Assembly (NCBI RefSeq): GCF_049673105.1
Contig: NZ_JBATXG010000005.1
Coordinates: 21,011-85,010, forward strand
Length of the DNA stretch: 64,000 nt
Reading direction: 5' to 3'
From: Castellaniella sp049673105
Lineage (GTDB): Bacteria > Pseudomonadota > Gammaproteobacteria > Burkholderiales > Burkholderiaceae_B
Below the pieces are notes generated by a model that worked only from the letters and a program-made list of their open reading frames with translations, had not been told where the DNA came from and searched no databases. Below are positions 25,455 through 35,466 of this stretch, piece after piece. Position 1 is the stretch's first letter, and each line of letters starts with the position of its first letter. The position numbers and the translations under genes were made by a program.

Positions 25455-26885
25455 TCATGCGGATGCTTGCAGAGCAGCCGTCTCAGGCACCGCGTCGGCA
25501 TGCTTCGTCTGGCCGAACCAGGCCAGTTCCGTTCCCAGCGCCGTGACCTCGCCCACCAGGACCAGCGCAGGGGACTGCACCCGATGTTCGGCGGCAGCGG
25601 CTTCCAGCGTGTCCAGTGTGGCGAACAGGGTACGCTGTTCCGGACGGGAACCGTTTTCCACCAGGGCGCAGGGGGTGTCCGGCGCCAGGCCGTCTTCCAG
25701 CAATTGGCTACGCAGCACGGACAGGCGGTTCACACCCATGTAGTACACCCGGGTCTGGCCGTCGGCGGCATCATCCCCCGATGCTGGCGCGGTTCGCGCG
25801 CGGCGGTGCGCGGTGGCCAGTGTCAGGGATTGCGCATGATCGCGGTGTGTCAGCGGGATTCCCGCATAGGCGCCGCAGGCCAGCGCCGCGGTGATGCCGG
25901 GCACGACTTCGTAGGCGATGCCGTGGCGCTTCAGATGCTGCAGTTCCTCGCCCCCCCTGCCGAATACCAGCGGGTCGCCGCCCTTCAGGCGCACCACGCA
26001 GCGGCCCTGCCGGGCGTGGGACACCATCAGGGCATGGATGCGCGCTTGGGTGGTTTCGTGCGGACCGCCCAGCGTTTTGCCCACGTCGATCACCTGCGCG
26101 TCGCGCCGCGCCAGCGCCAGCACTTCCGGGCTGACCAGACGGTCGGCCAGGATCACATCGGCCTCGTTCAGGGCGCGCAGGCCGCGCAAAGTCAGCAGGC
26201 CGGGATCGCCAGGGCCGGCGCCCACCAGCAGCACCTTGCCGACCGGGGCCTGAGTGGCCTGGGCCAGGGCCTGGTCCAGCGCCGCTGCGGCCTCGTCGGG
26301 CCGGCTGCGCCGCAAGGCGCTCAGGACCGGGCCGTCCAGCAGCCAGTCGTAGAAATCCCGCCGCGCGCGCAATTCAGGGCGGGCCTGGCGGATGGACAGA
26401 CGCTTGCGTTGCGCCAGCGCCGCCAGTGCGCCCAGCGCCGGGTCGAACAGGGATTCGATGCGTTCACGCAGACGCCGGGCGATGACCGGGGCGCTGCCGC
26501 CGGATGAAATGGCGATGGTGATGGGCGCCCGGTCGACGATGGCCGGCACCTGAGCGCTGGACAAGGCCGCGTCGTCCACCACATTGCAAAACAGGCGCCG
26601 GGCGGTGGCGGCATCCGCGATGGTCCGATTCAGCTGCGTGTCGTTGGTTGCTGCGATCACCAGCCAGGCCTCGTCCAGCCAGGCCGGGTCGAAGGGCGCC
26701 AGGCGCAGTTCGATGTCACCCGCCTGCGCACGGGCCTGAACCTGGGGGTGAGCCGCATGGGCGCCGACGATCACGCGGGCGCCGGCTGCCAGCAGCAGGT
26801 GAATCTTGCGGTCCGCGACCGGACCTGCGCCGATCACCAACACGGTGCGGTCTTTCAGATCGGTGAAGAGAGGAAATAAATGCAT
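25455..26885 (-). CDS. cysG: Siroheme synthase, fused dehydrogenase/chelatase and methyltransferase
   Basis: This bifunctional enzyme makes siroheme from uroporphyrinogen III for sulfite reductase. The N-terminal part (to about residue 200) is the precorrin-2 dehydrogenase/ferrochelatase with VLVIGAGPVADRK. The C-terminal part (about 215-455) is uroporphyrinogen-III methyltransferase (VGAGPGDPGLLTLRGLRAL, RLKGGDPLVFGRGGEE, VPGITAALACGAYAGIPLTHR). ATG 26885 (476 aa) is preferred; a GTG two codons earlier would overlap the cysI stop. It lies directly after cysI, so cofactor and apo-enzyme are co-expressed. Confidence 0.95.
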   Translation of the reverse strand: MHLFPLFTDLKDRTVLVIGAGPVADRKIHLLLAAGARVIVGAHAAHPQVQARAQAGDIELRLAPFDPAWLDEAWLVIAATNDTQLNRTIADAATARRLFCNVVDDAALSSAQVPAIVDRAPITIAISSGGSAPVIARRLRERIESLFDPALGALAALAQRKRLSIRQARPELRARRDFYDWLLDGPVLSALRRSRPDEAAAALDQALAQATQAPVGKVLLVGAGPGDPGLLTLRGLRALNEADVILADRLVSPEVLALARRDAQVIDVGKTLGGPHETTQARIHALMVSHARQGRCVVRLKGGDPLVFGRGGEELQHLKRHGIAYEVVPGITAALACGAYAGIPLTHRDHAQSLTLATAHRRARTAPASGDDAADGQTRVYYMGVNRLSVLRSQLLEDGLAPDTPCALVENGSRPEQRTLFATLDTLEAAAAEHRVQSPALVLVGEVTALGTELAWFGQTKHADAVPETAALQASA

Positions 26886-26887
26886 GG

Positions 26888-28549
26888 TCACACGATTCCG
26901 GTACGCACCAGGAAATTGCCAAAGGCTTCCTGCGGCTGACGTCGTTGGGCGTAGTCGCCGAACAGGGCGTCCAGGCTGCCCAGGATTTCGTGTTCGTCGA
27001 TGTTTTCCCGATACAGGCTGTTCATCCGTTCGCCGACGAAATCGGCCCCCAGCCGCAGGTCGTAGCGGCCCAGCGCCCGCCCGACCAGGGCGATTTCACC
27101 CAGGTACGGGCGCGAGCAGCCGTTCGGGCAGCCCGACAGGCGCAGCAGAATCGGTTCGTCGCGCAGGCCGTACTTGTCCAACAGGGCTTCCAGTTTGGGC
27201 AGCAGCACAGGGGCATAGCGCTCGCTCTCGGCCATCGCCAGGCCACAGGTGGGCAAGGCCACGCAGGCGATGTGGTGGCGGCGGATACCGCTTTGCTCCT
27301 TGTAGCCGTCCAGACCGTATTCCTGCACCAGCGCGTCGATGGCGGCGCGGTCGGCGTCGTCCACATTGGCGATCACCAGGTTCTGATTGCAGGTCAGGCG
27401 GAATTCACCCGTCAGGATTTTGGCGATCTCGCGCATGCCGGTTTGCAGGCGCAGCCCATCCCGGTCCCACAAGCGGCCAGAGGCGATATACAGGCCCAAA
27501 TGCCAGCGGCCATCCTCGCCGCGTGACCAGCCGTAGCGATCGCCGTTGCGCTCGAACTGATAGGGGCGGGCGTCTTGCAGCGTGCGACCGCTGCGGATCT
27601 GGATCTGTTCGCGAAACCAGGCCACGCCCAGGCGGTCCACCGTGTATTTCAGGCGCGCGTGCTGGCGTTCCTGGCGGTTGCCGTGGTCGCGCTGCAGGGT
27701 GACGACCGCTTCGGCGACGGCGATCAGATCGTCCGGTGCGACGAAACCCACCAGCGACCCCAGGCGAGGATACGTGCTGGGATCGCCCGCCGTAGCGCCC
27801 ATGCCACCGCCGACTGCGACGTTAAAGCCTTGCAATGCGCCGTTCTCGATGATGGCGACCAGGCCCAGATCGTTGGCGAACACGTCGCAGTCGTTGGTCG
27901 GCGGGATCGCGACGCCGATCTTGAACTTGCGCGGCAGGTAGGCGGAATTGTTGCCGTAGATGGGTTCCTCGTCCCCGGCCTCGCCCACCTGCTCGCCGCC
28001 CAGCCAGATTTCCGCGTAAGCCGTGGTGCGGGGCAGGAAGTGATTGGACAGACGCAGCACCCATTCCTGAATCAGGGCGTGCTGGCTGGACAGGTGCGGA
28101 TTGACCGAGCTGATCACCTGGCGGTTGACGTCGCCGCAGGCGGCAATCGTCGTTGCGCGGGCGTCATGGATGCCCTGCATGAAGGCTCGCAGATTGCGTT
28201 TCAGGATGCCGTGCCATTGGAAGGTCTGGCGCGTGGTGATGCGCAGACCCCGGGTGGCGTATTGCTGCGCCAGCGCGTCCAGCGCCAGCCATTGCTGCGG
28301 CGGGATGACGCCGCCCGGCAGCCGGGCCCGCACCATGAAGTCATAGGCAGGCTCCAGTTTCTGTTTGCGCCGTTCGTCGCGAATGTCGCGATCGTCCTGC
28401 ATGTAGCTGCCGTGGAACTTCAGCAGTTTGGTATCGGATTCCGGAATGGCGCCCGTGACCGGGTTGTTCAATTCCTGGGCGATCGTGCCGCGCAGGAACC
28501 GGCTGCCGGTCTTGATGTTTTCCAGGGGAGAGAGGGGGGAAATGCTCAT
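26888..28549 (-). CDS. cysI: Sulfite reductase hemoprotein (beta) subunit
   Basis: This is the siroheme/4Fe-4S subunit that reduces sulfite to sulfide with six electrons. Of 553 aa, the four cluster cysteines are in ACVALPTCGLAMAESER and LRLSGCPNGCSRP. The N-terminal IKTGSRFLRGTIAQELNNP and the GNNSAYLPRKFKIG segment are typical. The gene lies 70 bp after cysJ on the minus strand and its stop abuts cysG. Confidence 0.96.
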   Translation of the reverse strand: MSISPLSPLENIKTGSRFLRGTIAQELNNPVTGAIPESDTKLLKFHGSYMQDDRDIRDERRKQKLEPAYDFMVRARLPGGVIPPQQWLALDALAQQYATRGLRITTRQTFQWHGILKRNLRAFMQGIHDARATTIAACGDVNRQVISSVNPHLSSQHALIQEWVLRLSNHFLPRTTAYAEIWLGGEQVGEAGDEEPIYGNNSAYLPRKFKIGVAIPPTNDCDVFANDLGLVAIIENGALQGFNVAVGGGMGATAGDPSTYPRLGSLVGFVAPDDLIAVAEAVVTLQRDHGNRQERQHARLKYTVDRLGVAWFREQIQIRSGRTLQDARPYQFERNGDRYGWSRGEDGRWHLGLYIASGRLWDRDGLRLQTGMREIAKILTGEFRLTCNQNLVIANVDDADRAAIDALVQEYGLDGYKEQSGIRRHHIACVALPTCGLAMAESERYAPVLLPKLEALLDKYGLRDEPILLRLSGCPNGCSRPYLGEIALVGRALGRYDLRLGADFVGERMNSLYRENIDEHEILGSLDALFGDYAQRRQPQEAFGNFLVRTGIV

Positions 28550-28619
28550 CTTCGATGCTTCATGTCAAAAAGGGGGCCTGAGGGCCGGCGGCCCTGCAGG
28601 TCGTCAGAGGGCGGGCGGT

Positions 28620-30425
28620 TCAGTACACGTCCCGTGCGTAGCGGCCCTGGGCCGACAGTTCGTCCAGCCATTGCCGGGCGCCTTCTTCGCTGAGGCCGCC
28701 CTGATCGCGGGCGATGTCCAGCAAGGCGGCCTGCACGTCGCGGGCCATATGGTCTGCGTCCCCGCAGACATAGACATGCGCGCCGGCCTGGATCCAGTCG
28801 TAGACATCGGCGCCGCGTTCCAGCAGCCGGTGCTGCACGTAGATCTTGTCGGCCTGGTCGCGGGAAAAGGCCAGATCGATGCGGTCCAGCTGGCCGTCCT
28901 TCAGCGCCTGCTGCCATTCGGTCTGATACAGGAAGTCGCTGGTGAAATGGGGGTTGCCGAAGAACAGCCAGTTGCGGCCTGATGCGTCGGCGTCCGCCCG
29001 CGCCTGGACAAAGGCGCGAAAGGGGGCGACACCGGTGCCGGCGCCGATCATGATGATGTCGCGGGCGGGGTCGGTCGGCAGACGAAAACGCGTGTTTTCC
29101 TCGATGAAGATCGGCACCGTGTCGCCTTCGGCGCGTTCGGCCAGGAAATGCGAGGCCACGCCCCAGCGGGACTCCGCTTCGTGTTCAAAGGCGACGTGCG
29201 CCAGCGTCAGGTGGACTTCGTCTTCCGCCGTGGTGGCGCAGGAGGCGATGGAATACAGTCGCGGCGCCAGCGGGCGCAGGGCGGCGACCAGATCCTGCGC
29301 GGTCCAGCGCACCGGCCAGGCGCGTACCGCGTCGATCAGTTGGTGGCGCGCCATATAGGCCGACAGCGCATCCCGGGATTCAGGCTGCAGCAGCGTCGTC
29401 AGTTCGGCCTGGGCGGCGCGTTCGGCCAGCGCGGTCAGGAAGGGGCGGGTCAGGACGGTCAGCTCGCGATAGCGGCCCAGCCATTCTCCCAAGGGGCGTT
29501 GGACGCCTTGATGATCCACGGTTTCGGCGGCGTTCAGGCCGGTGGCCTCCAGCACGCGGGCGACCAGGGTGTCGTCCTGCACCGGCCAGACGCCCAGCGC
29601 ATCGCCGGGTTCGTAGTTCAGTTTGCTGCCTTCCAGCGACAGTTCCAGGTGGCGGATGTCCTTGTCGCTGTCGCGCCCGGTGATCGGCTGGTTCAGCAGC
29701 ACTTCCGCCTGAAAAGGATGGTCTCGGGTAAATTTTTCGGCTTGGGGGCGCAGCGGCGTGACCGTAGCCTGGGCCGCGCCGGGCGCGCCGGCTTTCAGCG
29801 CCTGGCTGGCTTGTTCCAGCGCCCGGGACTGCCAGGGGCCGGCAACGGTCTCGATGTCCAGATCGGCAGCGCCGGCGTCTTGCAGGCGCTGGGCGCCCAA
29901 TTCAGCCAGCCGGGTGTCGATCTTCTGTGAAATTCCGCAGAAAGACGGGTAGCTGGAATCCCCCAGCCCCAGGACGGCGTATTTCAGTTTCGGCAGTTTC
30001 GGCGCCCGTTTGCCCAGCAGGAACTCGACCCAGGCGATCGAGTCGTCGGGCGGATCGCCGTCTCCCTGGGTGCTCATGACGATGTACAGCAGCTGTTCGT
30101 CTTTCAGTTCCTTGGTTTTGTATTGATCGGCCCGTACCAGACGCGCCGTCAGCCCCTGGGCCTGGATCTGATCATGCAGCTGCGTCGCGATGCGCTTGGC
30201 ATTGCCGGTCTGGCTGCCGTACAGAATGGTCAGCCGCAGGGCGGCGTCCGGTGCGGGCGCCGCCGCCACCGTCAGGGGCGGGGCGGCTTCTCGCGCCGGC
30301 TGGCGAGCCTGGGCAACCCCGGCGAAATAACCCGACAGCCAATGCAGGCTGTTGGATTCGAGCGTGTCCGCCAGTTCGGCGATCAGTGAGTGATGGGCAT
30401 CGGGCAGATAGTTCGGCGCGAGCAT
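28620..30425 (-). CDS. cysJ: Sulfite reductase flavoprotein (alpha) subunit
   Basis: This NADPH-dependent flavoprotein of 601 aa passes electrons to CysI. It has a flavodoxin domain with the FMN phosphate loop GSQTGNAKRIA (about residue 72 on), an FAD-binding ferredoxin-reductase domain (RLYSIASC, then GVASHFLAE), and a C-terminal NADPH domain (IGAGTGVAPFRAF, YVCGDADHMARDV, ending RYARDVY). It is first of cysJ-cysI-cysG. A hairpin lies in its leader. Confidence 0.96.
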   Translation of the reverse strand: MLAPNYLPDAHHSLIAELADTLESNSLHWLSGYFAGVAQARQPAREAAPPLTVAAAPAPDAALRLTILYGSQTGNAKRIATQLHDQIQAQGLTARLVRADQYKTKELKDEQLLYIVMSTQGDGDPPDDSIAWVEFLLGKRAPKLPKLKYAVLGLGDSSYPSFCGISQKIDTRLAELGAQRLQDAGAADLDIETVAGPWQSRALEQASQALKAGAPGAAQATVTPLRPQAEKFTRDHPFQAEVLLNQPITGRDSDKDIRHLELSLEGSKLNYEPGDALGVWPVQDDTLVARVLEATGLNAAETVDHQGVQRPLGEWLGRYRELTVLTRPFLTALAERAAQAELTTLLQPESRDALSAYMARHQLIDAVRAWPVRWTAQDLVAALRPLAPRLYSIASCATTAEDEVHLTLAHVAFEHEAESRWGVASHFLAERAEGDTVPIFIEENTRFRLPTDPARDIIMIGAGTGVAPFRAFVQARADADASGRNWLFFGNPHFTSDFLYQTEWQQALKDGQLDRIDLAFSRDQADKIYVQHRLLERGADVYDWIQAGAHVYVCGDADHMARDVQAALLDIARDQGGLSEEGARQWLDELSAQGRYARDVY

Positions 30426-30448
30426 GGCGTGGCCTTGTCGAAACGAAA

Positions 30449-30472
30449 GAAGCGTCCATTCTGGGACGCTTC
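30449..30472 (-). promoter_or_regulatory. Hairpin in the cysJ leader
   Basis: A 9-bp perfect stem, GAAGCGTCC with GGACGCTTC around a 6-nt loop, lies 24 bp upstream of the cysJ start codon on the transcribed side. It lacks a T-tract toward cysJ, so it is not a plain terminator. It could be part of a CysB-type operator or an RNA leader structure; the sequence alone cannot decide. Confidence 0.45.
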
Positions 30473-30584
30473 GGTCATGTCGGGAACGATCAGATGCTTA
30501 TGTTTTTATGCGGATATAAGTAAATGAGGGAAAGGCCAGGGTCCGCCGGGTCCAGGGGCGACTGGTCTGCCGGCAGCGTGCGTG

Positions 30585-31790
30585 TCAGGTATCTTCCCAG
30601 TGCGCCCAGCCTTCCTGCAGCCATTCGTCCAGCAGCGCCAGGGTGTCAGGGCTGAGTGCTTGCAGATCCGCGGCAGGCAGGCTGCGCTGATCCGCCAGGG
30701 CGGCCAGCGCTGGCTCGCACGCCAGTTCGGCGACCTCGCCATTGATGAACAACTGCGGTCCGCTGTACATCAGGCGGGTGCAGCGGTCCAGCGCCAAACG
30801 ACCGGTGTCGGGGACCGCAGTCGCCAGGGAAACCGGCTTGTCTTGCGGATCGAACAAAGCGCTGTCGGGCAGGTTCGTCAGCCATTGGCCCAGGAAGCGG
30901 GCGGCGACGGCCTCGTCCAGGCGGATGCGCCGCAGTGTGTCCAGCGTGGCCTGAATCAACCGGTCCGGCAGCGCCGCCGGCTGCCGGGTGGCCGGTGTAT
31001 CGGCGTCGGTATACAGGGCGGATAGATCGGGTCCCGGCAGGCAAGGGTGCCCGTACAGGCCCGGATCGCCCAGGTGCTGCGCCGACAGTTGGTCGGCTGC
31101 CGATTCCAGCAGGCCCCGTGCCAGCGTCGCCTGGTTGGGCACGCGAAAGCCGATGGACAGCGTCATGCAGCCGTTGCCGACCGCCACGCCGTCATGACAG
31201 ACATGCGGCGGCAGGTACAGCATATCGCCGGGTTCCAGGATATCGTCGGCATCCGGCTGAAAATCGGCCAGGATCTTCAGGGGCAAGCCCGGGACCAGGC
31301 TGCGGTCTTCCTGATTGCCGGTCCGCCAGCGCCGCCGCCCCCGGCCCTGCAGCAGGAACACGTCGTAGCTGTCGACGTGCGGCCCCACGCCACCGCCATC
31401 GGTGGCGATGCTGATCATCAGGTCGTCCAGTCGCGCATCGGAAATGAAGCGGAATTGCCGCAGCAAGGCGGCGGATTCGTCGTCGTGCAGGTCCACGCCC
31501 TGCACCAGCAGCGTCCAGTTGGGTTGAGACGCCGGGGGAAAGCCGCGAAACGGTCCGTGTTTCAAGGACCAGCCTTTGTCGCCGTGAGTGATCAGACGGG
31601 ATTCGACTTCCTCGCGCCGGGCCAGGGTCTGCACGTCGCGGATCGTGATCGATGGCTGAAATCCGGGAATGGCCTGGCGGATCAGCAGCGGTTTTTTCTG
31701 CCAGTAGTCGCGCATGAATTCGCGGGGCGTCAGGCCGCCCAGCAGGGAGGTGGGCTGGTCGATGTCGGGGGTGGGGTAGGCGCGAGACAT
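30585..31790 (-). CDS. roxA: JmjC-type ribosomal-protein oxygenase (RoxA/YcfD-like)
   Basis: This is an iron/2-oxoglutarate oxygenase of 401 aa; the E. coli homologue hydroxylates an arginine of ribosomal protein L16. The cupin starts after GGLTPREFMRDYWQKKPLLIRQA. The iron ligands are His138 and Asp140 in GPHVDSYDVFLLQG and His199 in YLPPHVCHDG. The dimerisation and C-terminal winged-helix parts follow (about 215-400). It is in the same orientation as the cys genes but 160 bp away, and probably a separate unit. Confidence 0.93.
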   Translation of the reverse strand: MSRAYPTPDIDQPTSLLGGLTPREFMRDYWQKKPLLIRQAIPGFQPSITIRDVQTLARREEVESRLITHGDKGWSLKHGPFRGFPPASQPNWTLLVQGVDLHDDESAALLRQFRFISDARLDDLMISIATDGGGVGPHVDSYDVFLLQGRGRRRWRTGNQEDRSLVPGLPLKILADFQPDADDILEPGDMLYLPPHVCHDGVAVGNGCMTLSIGFRVPNQATLARGLLESAADQLSAQHLGDPGLYGHPCLPGPDLSALYTDADTPATRQPAALPDRLIQATLDTLRRIRLDEAVAARFLGQWLTNLPDSALFDPQDKPVSLATAVPDTGRLALDRCTRLMYSGPQLFINGEVAELACEPALAALADQRSLPAADLQALSPDTLALLDEWLQEGWAHWEDT

Positions 31791-31880
31791 GGTGCGGTCT
31801 CCTGGCAGAATCTATGGCGGCGAGCACGCGCCGCCACAGAGAAATCGGATGGGGTCAGTGTAGGGGCAGACCGTTGAAAA

Positions 31881-34469
31881 TCAAAGAAAGTCGCGGCGCA
31901 GCTGATAGATCAATTCCAGCGCTTCGCGGGGGCTGAGCTGGTCGGGTTCCAGCGCCTTCAAAGCGGCTTTCAGTGGAGCGTCCGGGTCCGCTTCTTCTTC
32001 CTCGACCTGCTGGATAAACAGCGACAACTGCGAATCCGCCCGGTTGCGGGCTTCCAGTTCGGCCAGTTCCTTGCGGGCGTGGCGGATCACCACTGGCGGG
32101 ATGCCGGCGCGCTGCGCCACGTGCAGGCCGTAGCTCTGGCTGGCCGGGCCGGGGCGCACTTCGTGCAGGAAGACCACCCCGTCGGGCGCGTCGGCGGCAG
32201 CCAGATGCACGTTCAATACCCCGTGCGTTTTTTCCGGCAACCGGGTGATTTCGAAATAGTGCGTGGCAAACAGCGTCAGCGCCCGGTTATGCGTCAGCAG
32301 CCGGTAGGCGATGGCCCAGGCCAGCGCCAGCCCGTCGTAGGTGGATGTTCCACGCCCGATCTCGTCCATCAGCACCAGGCTGTGCGGGGTCGCAGCCGCC
32401 AGGATGACGCCGGCTTCCATCATTTCCATCATGAAAGTCGAACGTCCGCCTGCCAGATCGTCGCCTGCCCCGATGCGCGTGAAAATGCGATCGAGCGGGC
32501 CGATGCGCGCGTGACTGGCCGGCACATAGCTGCCCAGGCGAGCCAGCAGCGCAATCAACGCCACCTGGCGCATATAGGTGGATTTCCCGCCCATGTTCGG
32601 CCCGGTGATCAGCAGCATGCGGCGTTCCTCGTGCATGCGGCAGTCGTTGGGCGTGAAGGTCTCGATGCTGTGCTCGACCACCGGGTGGCGGCCAGCCTCG
32701 ATGTCTAGGCATACGTCCTCGCACAGTTCGGGGGCGGTCCAGCCGTGGTGGCGGGCATGGTGCGCCAGCGCCGCCAGCGCGTCGATGCGGGCCAGTGCCG
32801 CCGCGCTGGCGGCCAGTGCCGCCGCGTAGTGGGCGGCCTGTTCCAGCATCTGTTCGAACAGCATTTTTTCGCGGGCCAGGCCGCGCTCGCGGGCCGACAG
32901 GACCTTGTCTTCCCAGGCTTTGAGTTCCGGCGTGATGTAGCGTTCGGCGTTCTTCAGCGTCTGGCGGCGTCGGTAGTCGTCGGGGACTTTGCCCGCCTGG
33001 CCGCGCGTGACCTCGATGAAAAAACCGTGCACCCGGTTGTATTCCACCCGCAGATTGGCGATGCCGGTGCGTTCGCGTTCGCGGGTTTCGATTTCCATCA
33101 GGAACGCGCCGTTGTCCCCGGCCAGCTGGCGCAGCGTGTCCAGTTCCGTGTCGTAGCCATCGGCGATGACGCCGCCGTCGCGGATCATCAGCGCCGGTTC
33201 GGACGCAATGGCCTGGGTCAGCAGATCTGCCAGCGCTGCATCTACCGGGACGGCCTGCAGGCTTTGGGCCAGCAGCCCGTCTGCCTGGAAGCTGTCCAGC
33301 GCCTGGGCGGCCAGGGGGGGCAGCGTCCCCAGCGCATCGCGCAGACTGGCCAGTTCGCGCGGACGGATCGTCCCCATCGCCAGCCGGGTCGCCATGCGTT
33401 CCAGATCGGGCAGGGCGCGCAAGCCGTCGCGCAGGCCATGCAGCGCTTGGTCTGGGGCAGCCAGCATCTGCGTGATCGCGTCTTGGCGCGCCTGCGCCTG
33501 CGGGTTGTGGCGCAGCGGCGCCTGCAGCCAGCGGCGCAGTTGGCGGCTGCCCATCGGCGTGCGGGCATGATCCAGCGTGCTGAACAATGTCGGTCCCTCG
33601 CCGCCGTTCAGCGGTTCGGTGATTTCCAGATTGCGCCGCGTCGCCGGGTCCAGCACCACATAGTCGCCGCCGGCATCCACGGCCAGACTATGGACGTGGC
33701 TGAGCGTCTGTGATTGCGTGGCGCCCACATAGCGCAGCAGAGCGCCGGCGGCGCACATCGCCAGCGGCAGGTGGTCCAGACCGAACGCCCCCACGTCGGC
33801 CACCCCGAAATGCCGCAGCAGCGTATCGCGCGCACCATCGGTGTCGAAGTGCCAGTCCGGCACCCGGCTGATGGTGGTGTCCAGGCCGGATGATTCCAGC
33901 GCCTGGGTATCCGCCTGTTCCGCGCAGACCAGCTCGACCGGGGCGATGCGCCCCAGTTCCGTATCCAGCAGTTCCGGCGTGCATTCGCAGGTCTTGAATT
34001 CGCCGTTGGCCAGATTCATCCAGGCCAGACCGATCTGGTCTTTGCCCTGGCGGCGGCTCGCCGCCCATGCCGCGATCACGCGGTCTTCGCGAGCGGGCAG
34101 CAGGGCCTCGTCCGTCAAGGTGCCGGGCGTGACCACTCGCACGATCTTGCGTTCCACCGGCCCTTTGCTGGCCGCCGGATCCCCCACTTGTTCGCAAATC
34201 GCAATGGATTCGCCCAGCGCCACCAGCCGCGCCAGATAGCCTTCCATCGCGTGATGCGGCACCCCCGCCATCGGAATCGGTGTGCCGTTGGACGTGCCGC
34301 GTTTGGTCAGCGTCAGGTTCAGCAACCGCGCCCCGCGTTCCGCGTCGTCATAGAACATCTCGTAGAAATCCCCCATGCGATAGAACAGCAGATGCGAGCC
34401 CGCCTGGGCTTTCAACGTCAAATACTGCTGCATCATGGGGGTGTGGCCGGAGAGATCTGGGGTGGTCAT
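31881..34469 (-). CDS. mutS: DNA mismatch-repair protein MutS
   Basis: MutS recognises base mismatches and starts methyl-directed repair. The protein is 862 aa, normal for the family. The mismatch-reading FYEMF motif is near the N-terminus (RMGDFYEMFYDDAERGA). The Walker A ITGPNMGGKST has its lysine near residue 629, and DEIGRGTSTYDG is the Walker B region. The C-terminal stretch YQLRRDFL is the usual end. The gene stands alone on the minus strand. Confidence 0.97.
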   Translation of the reverse strand: MTTPDLSGHTPMMQQYLTLKAQAGSHLLFYRMGDFYEMFYDDAERGARLLNLTLTKRGTSNGTPIPMAGVPHHAMEGYLARLVALGESIAICEQVGDPAASKGPVERKIVRVVTPGTLTDEALLPAREDRVIAAWAASRRQGKDQIGLAWMNLANGEFKTCECTPELLDTELGRIAPVELVCAEQADTQALESSGLDTTISRVPDWHFDTDGARDTLLRHFGVADVGAFGLDHLPLAMCAAGALLRYVGATQSQTLSHVHSLAVDAGGDYVVLDPATRRNLEITEPLNGGEGPTLFSTLDHARTPMGSRQLRRWLQAPLRHNPQAQARQDAITQMLAAPDQALHGLRDGLRALPDLERMATRLAMGTIRPRELASLRDALGTLPPLAAQALDSFQADGLLAQSLQAVPVDAALADLLTQAIASEPALMIRDGGVIADGYDTELDTLRQLAGDNGAFLMEIETRERERTGIANLRVEYNRVHGFFIEVTRGQAGKVPDDYRRRQTLKNAERYITPELKAWEDKVLSARERGLAREKMLFEQMLEQAAHYAAALAASAAALARIDALAALAHHARHHGWTAPELCEDVCLDIEAGRHPVVEHSIETFTPNDCRMHEERRMLLITGPNMGGKSTYMRQVALIALLARLGSYVPASHARIGPLDRIFTRIGAGDDLAGGRSTFMMEMMEAGVILAAATPHSLVLMDEIGRGTSTYDGLALAWAIAYRLLTHNRALTLFATHYFEITRLPEKTHGVLNVHLAAADAPDGVVFLHEVRPGPASQSYGLHVAQRAGIPPVVIRHARKELAELEARNRADSQLSLFIQQVEEEEADPDAPLKAALKALEPDQLSPREALELIYQLRRDFL

Positions 34470-35103
34470 GCTAGGGGATCGGTCTGTGTGGATTGAGGGG
34501 GCAGGGGGTATTATCGTTCATGGAGGAGGATCGCAGTTGTCGTTGCAGTGGCGACACTCGGCACATCGTCTGGAGCGCTGAACTCATCCTACTTCACGGT
34601 GGGCACGATCTTGCCCTGGATATGCCCGCGCGCCGCGCGTGCAAGGGCCAACCTGAATGGCGAGGAATAGTTTGATCTGATTGCGGCACTCGCCTGGCTT
34701 CGAGAACAGCCAGCGCACGCACCGCGCGCTGACCGCATCCTGAGTGTGATTGCCAGTGCGATCCTGGTGAGTCCTGCTTGCGTCGACACGTCGAAGGGCC
34801 GTATCAATCGAGACGGATAGGTAGCAGCTAGAGTGGAAGACGGAGAGCAGAAATTTAAGGAACTGTATGTTTCGATAGAGACGAGCCAGCGCCATGATGT
34901 GCCTGATGCAGTGATCAATGGCGGTGGTGTGAGCCATTGGGGAGATCGTGATCCGGGCCGAAACATGATTGAGCAGGCCGAGGCCCAAGGGATGTCCCTG
35001 GAGCAATTTGCTTTGAAGTTCACTCGTACCCGGGTGCCAGCCAGTCAGGCTGGCGCTGGTACTCGGTGTTGGGGTTTACGGTGGAGAAGTGATGGGAAGC
35101 TAT
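34470..35103. other. Stretch without a recognisable gene
   Basis: About 0.6 kb upstream of mutS has no reading frame that looks like a protein family I know in any of the six frames. The minus strand offers two overlapping frames of about 140 codons (34584-35023), and the plus strand one of 135 codons (34833-35240), but none has a ribosome-binding site or a consistent composition. It may be a decayed gene or remnant of transferred DNA, as degenerate toxin-antitoxin sequence follows directly. The mutS promoter should lie in its first 100 bp. Confidence 0.5.
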
Positions 35104-35414
35104 CTATGTGGGCAAAGATTCAATGGGTTGTAACGTTTCCAGCACAGTCTGTAATTGAGGATTCAGTTCAGCAGTGCGCAGGTCGAACGCCGTTTGAAGA
35201 TTTAGCCAGGACTGCGCATCACCGCCGAAATAGTGGCTGAGCCGCAAGGCCGTATCAGCCGTGATGCCGCGCCGTTCGAGCAAGATGTCATTGATGCGGG
35301 AAGGGGTACAAGAAGATGGCGCGCCAGGGCATTGGCACTCATGTGGAGGGGTTTCAGGTAGTCCTCGCGCAAAACCTCGCCGGGGTGTACTGGCCGCATG
35401 CCGTTTTTGATCAT
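35104..35414 (-). pseudogene. higA: Frameshifted HigA-type antitoxin
   Basis: A HigA/VapI-type antitoxin reads from ATG 35414: MIKNGMRPVHPGEVLRED, LKPLHMSANALARHLLVP. It then breaks, and the match continues in another frame with SRINDILLERRGITADTALRLSHYFGGD up to a stop at 35104. Loss of one G in the GGGG run near 35303 (plus strand) would explain the break. The helix-turn-helix is therefore split, and no full-length antitoxin can be made. It lies directly downstream of a toxin fragment, the usual toxin-first order of higBA. Confidence 0.85.
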
Positions 35415-35466
35415 GGTGTCGTCCTTGAACGCTCAAATGCCAAGCTTGCTGATAGGAGTAGCAGAG

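Noticed and set aside
34584..35240. Three overlapping frames of 135-145 codons upstream of mutS
   Set aside because: No ribosome-binding site, no family resemblance, and they contradict one another; reported only as an unassigned stretch.
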